NCBI GenBank assembly: GCA_024362935.1
Contig: JANCRA010000010.1
Location: 9,230,501-9,294,500, forward strand
Direction: 5' to 3'
Source of the DNA: Setophaga petechia
Taxonomy: Eukaryota > Chordata > Aves > Passeriformes > Parulidae
Length of the DNA stretch: 64,000 bases
Below are positions 62,244-64,000 of this stretch, one piece after another (positions within the stretch are counted from its first letter, which is position 1; the number at the start of each line of letters is the position of its first letter). A program made the translations under genes and the position numbers. A model generated the notes under the pieces. The model had not been told where the DNA came from. It made no database searches and saw only the letters and a program-made list of their open reading frames with translations.

Positions 62244-64000
62244 CTTAATAAAAAAGATCTTTTCTTTTAGAGATTGCTCAGCCTGTGCAGAGCAGGTTTC
62301 CAAGCTGCTGCCTCCTTTTTCCATTCCATGAATGATTCCAACTCCTCTGCTCCAGGAGCAGCAGTGAGGAGGAGCCTGTTAATGGCTTTCTTGGAGGCAT
62401 TTAATGAATGGTCATTTATCAATATTTTGAGGAGGACAGACACTATCATCTCTGTGTGATTCTTCATTCTGAAGTGCTCAGAAGCATTTCAGTGGAAAGA
62501 GGTGTAAAGGGAATTCATGAGTGTTTTTTATGAGCATTAACCCTTCCCTCTGCTCTGTGATGGGTTTTCCAGCAGGGTCTGTGCTGGGTCAGGAGTGCTG
62601 GCTCAGCCTGCCCTGCCCCTGGGGCACCGTTGCACGAGAGGAGCCTCCTACACACTGAACTGAGGGCAGATACCCCATTTATCCTCTTCACTCCCACCTT
62701 TCTTGAGTGTGACTCTAGTGTAATTAGGTAGGTAGAAGCCTGCTTAATCTAAACCACTTCCAGTTTAGTTGATTTTTCCTGTCTCCAACAGCTAATTCTG
62801 TATTCTAAGCATGCTCACCCATGGTCAGCGCATTTCCTTGCTCTCTCATCTTTTGGATTTTAACAGCTACTGTTTCAGAAGTTGTTCTGGCTCATCTTGT
62901 TTTCTCTGGACACTACAATTTCTTTTAGTTTCTAATTTGAATGGAATGATACTTTATAGGTTTATCAAATAAACCTGCTGTGCTCCTCCCAGCTGAACAG
63001 TTTCTTTAAGACTGGGGAACTGCACGGACTCTCACAGTGTCCTTTTAAGCTCTTGGGCTCTCTGATCATTCCAGGCAGCTGCTGAGAGGGGTGGGGGTAA
63101 AGAAACTCTTCCCAGCAGCACTGAATTTCAGGTGGTCACAGTTTCTGCTGAAAGTAAATCAGAACATCAGGATTACCACTGCTGGTGGTATGTGAAACTG
63201 TTTTGGGAGACAAAAGCAGATCAACAATGAGATAAACTCCTTTCTTTTTTTCTTTTTCTCCTTTGGAAAAGCAGGGGCTTATTTTGAGAGTGAGTTAACC
63301 AAACATTTAGTTAATGGTCTTGTTTTGAACTGTGTTTTAACAGCTGTCTGAAATACAGCTGCAATAAAACATCAGATTTGATGCTGTAACTAGAATTTCA
63401 AATTTTCAAAAGTCATTTTCCTTTTGATGAATACCAAGAAAAAGGCTCAAGTTGTTTTTGCTAATGCTAGACTTCTGGATTGTCCTGGCTTGTACTTTGA
63501 CATACTTGCAAATTGGCAATGGCTCTTAAAAAATGGCTCTTCTGACTTCCACAGGTGCTTGCTCACCTCTCCTTTCTCCTTTACTTCTACTCCTCTGAGC
63601 TGTGGCACAGCTCTGCAGAATAGCCTGAGAATTTCAAGATCAAAGAATTACCCAGTGCAGAAACATCCTTCCCCCCCTCCAAAAAAAGCTAAGAGAGGTT
63701 TTCTTTCCCTTACATTAGTTAGGATCTCGTTCATTGCATGACATGAAAAATATTTGTAAGAGTAAGGCCCAGGAAAGAGATGGGAGACAGGGATGAGTTG
63801 GATCATATGATGGACACTGCTTTTTTTATTTTCTCATGGAATTTGTGGTGATCACTTAGAACTCTATTGAACCAACCATTTGGATGATTTTTTTAAACTC
63901 TGGTGACTCTGCAGCTATTTAGGTCCCTTCAGGTCTGGTATTTTGTGTGGAACTGGCTGAAGTGTTGCCTGCTGTACTAGAGGTGAGAATCTCCTCCTGT

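Larger units (their letters stand above)
55006..64000 (+). other. CACNA2D3: Downstream intron of CACNA2D3 (partial)
   Basis: Sequence after the donor site stays AT-rich and non-coding to the end of the window. The next alpha2delta-3 peptide, expected to begin RLVEAAEEAH, was not found. Its content is a small CpG cluster near 56.3 kb, a TG-rich stretch near 59.1 kb, a TA repeat at 59.97 kb, and short hairpin and tandem repeats at 61.3 and 62.2 kb. Confidence 0.8.

Noticed and set aside
62270..62460. GC-richer frame after a pyrimidine tract and AG as a next exon
   Set aside because: The peptide does not match the expected alpha2delta-3 continuation, and frames are open on both strands.
1..64000. 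CRISPR arrays, operons, phage, tRNA or rRNA genes
   Set aside because: No spaced direct repeats, ribosome-binding-site-led gene runs, cloverleaf box A/B pairs or rRNA segments were seen; composition and splice sites are those of a vertebrate intron.

Overview
This window looks like vertebrate nuclear DNA from a bird, probably a songbird. The evidence is AT-rich, CpG-poor sequence with no long open reading frames, several CR1 retrotransposon copies (the main avian LINE), two LTR-like blocks with the layout of avian endogenous retrovirus LTRs, and one clear protein-coding exon with canonical splice sites. The species assignment is inference.

The only protein-coding sequence I can support is one 117-bp internal exon at 54889-55005 on the + strand. 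Its 39 codons match the N-terminal extracellular part of CACNA2D3, the alpha2delta-3 auxiliary subunit of voltage-gated calcium channels. Everything before it (about 54.9 kb) and after it (about 9 kb) reads as flanking intron. This fits a gene known for very large introns. The other open frames are short, lack splice or codon-use support, and mostly lie in GC-rich or repeat sequence.

Layout. 1-16 kb: AT-rich intron with a 62-bp near-perfect palindrome (4384-4445), a duplicated 79-bp segment (3758-3836 and 5463-5541), and GC-rich patches at 14.4-15.4 kb. 16-31 kb: a CR1 3' end (16.3 kb), a probable solo LTR (18.3-18.9 kb), a 1.7-kb degenerate CR1 with an internal deletion (26.0-27.8 kb), a CpG-rich islet (28.4 kb) and a minus-strand CR1 3' end (30.4 kb). 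31-48 kb: a GC-rich patch (33.6-34.1 kb), a compound microsatellite (34.4 kb), a G-run beside a hairpin (35.7 kb), an ancient MIR-type SINE (37.6-37.8 kb), a probable minus-strand LTR (40.9-41.7 kb) and a second long hairpin (47.5 kb). 48-64 kb: the exon, then intron with a small CpG cluster (56.3 kb) and short simple repeats.

I found no bacterial, CRISPR, operon-like or other novel multi-gene system. The points most worth a second look are the two long near-perfect hairpins, the duplicated 79-bp segment that is open in the same frame in both copies, the CpG-rich islet at 28.4 kb, and the MIR copy that is still readable in a bird genome. All were read by eye. Repeat family names are recognition from memory, and repeat edges are approximate.
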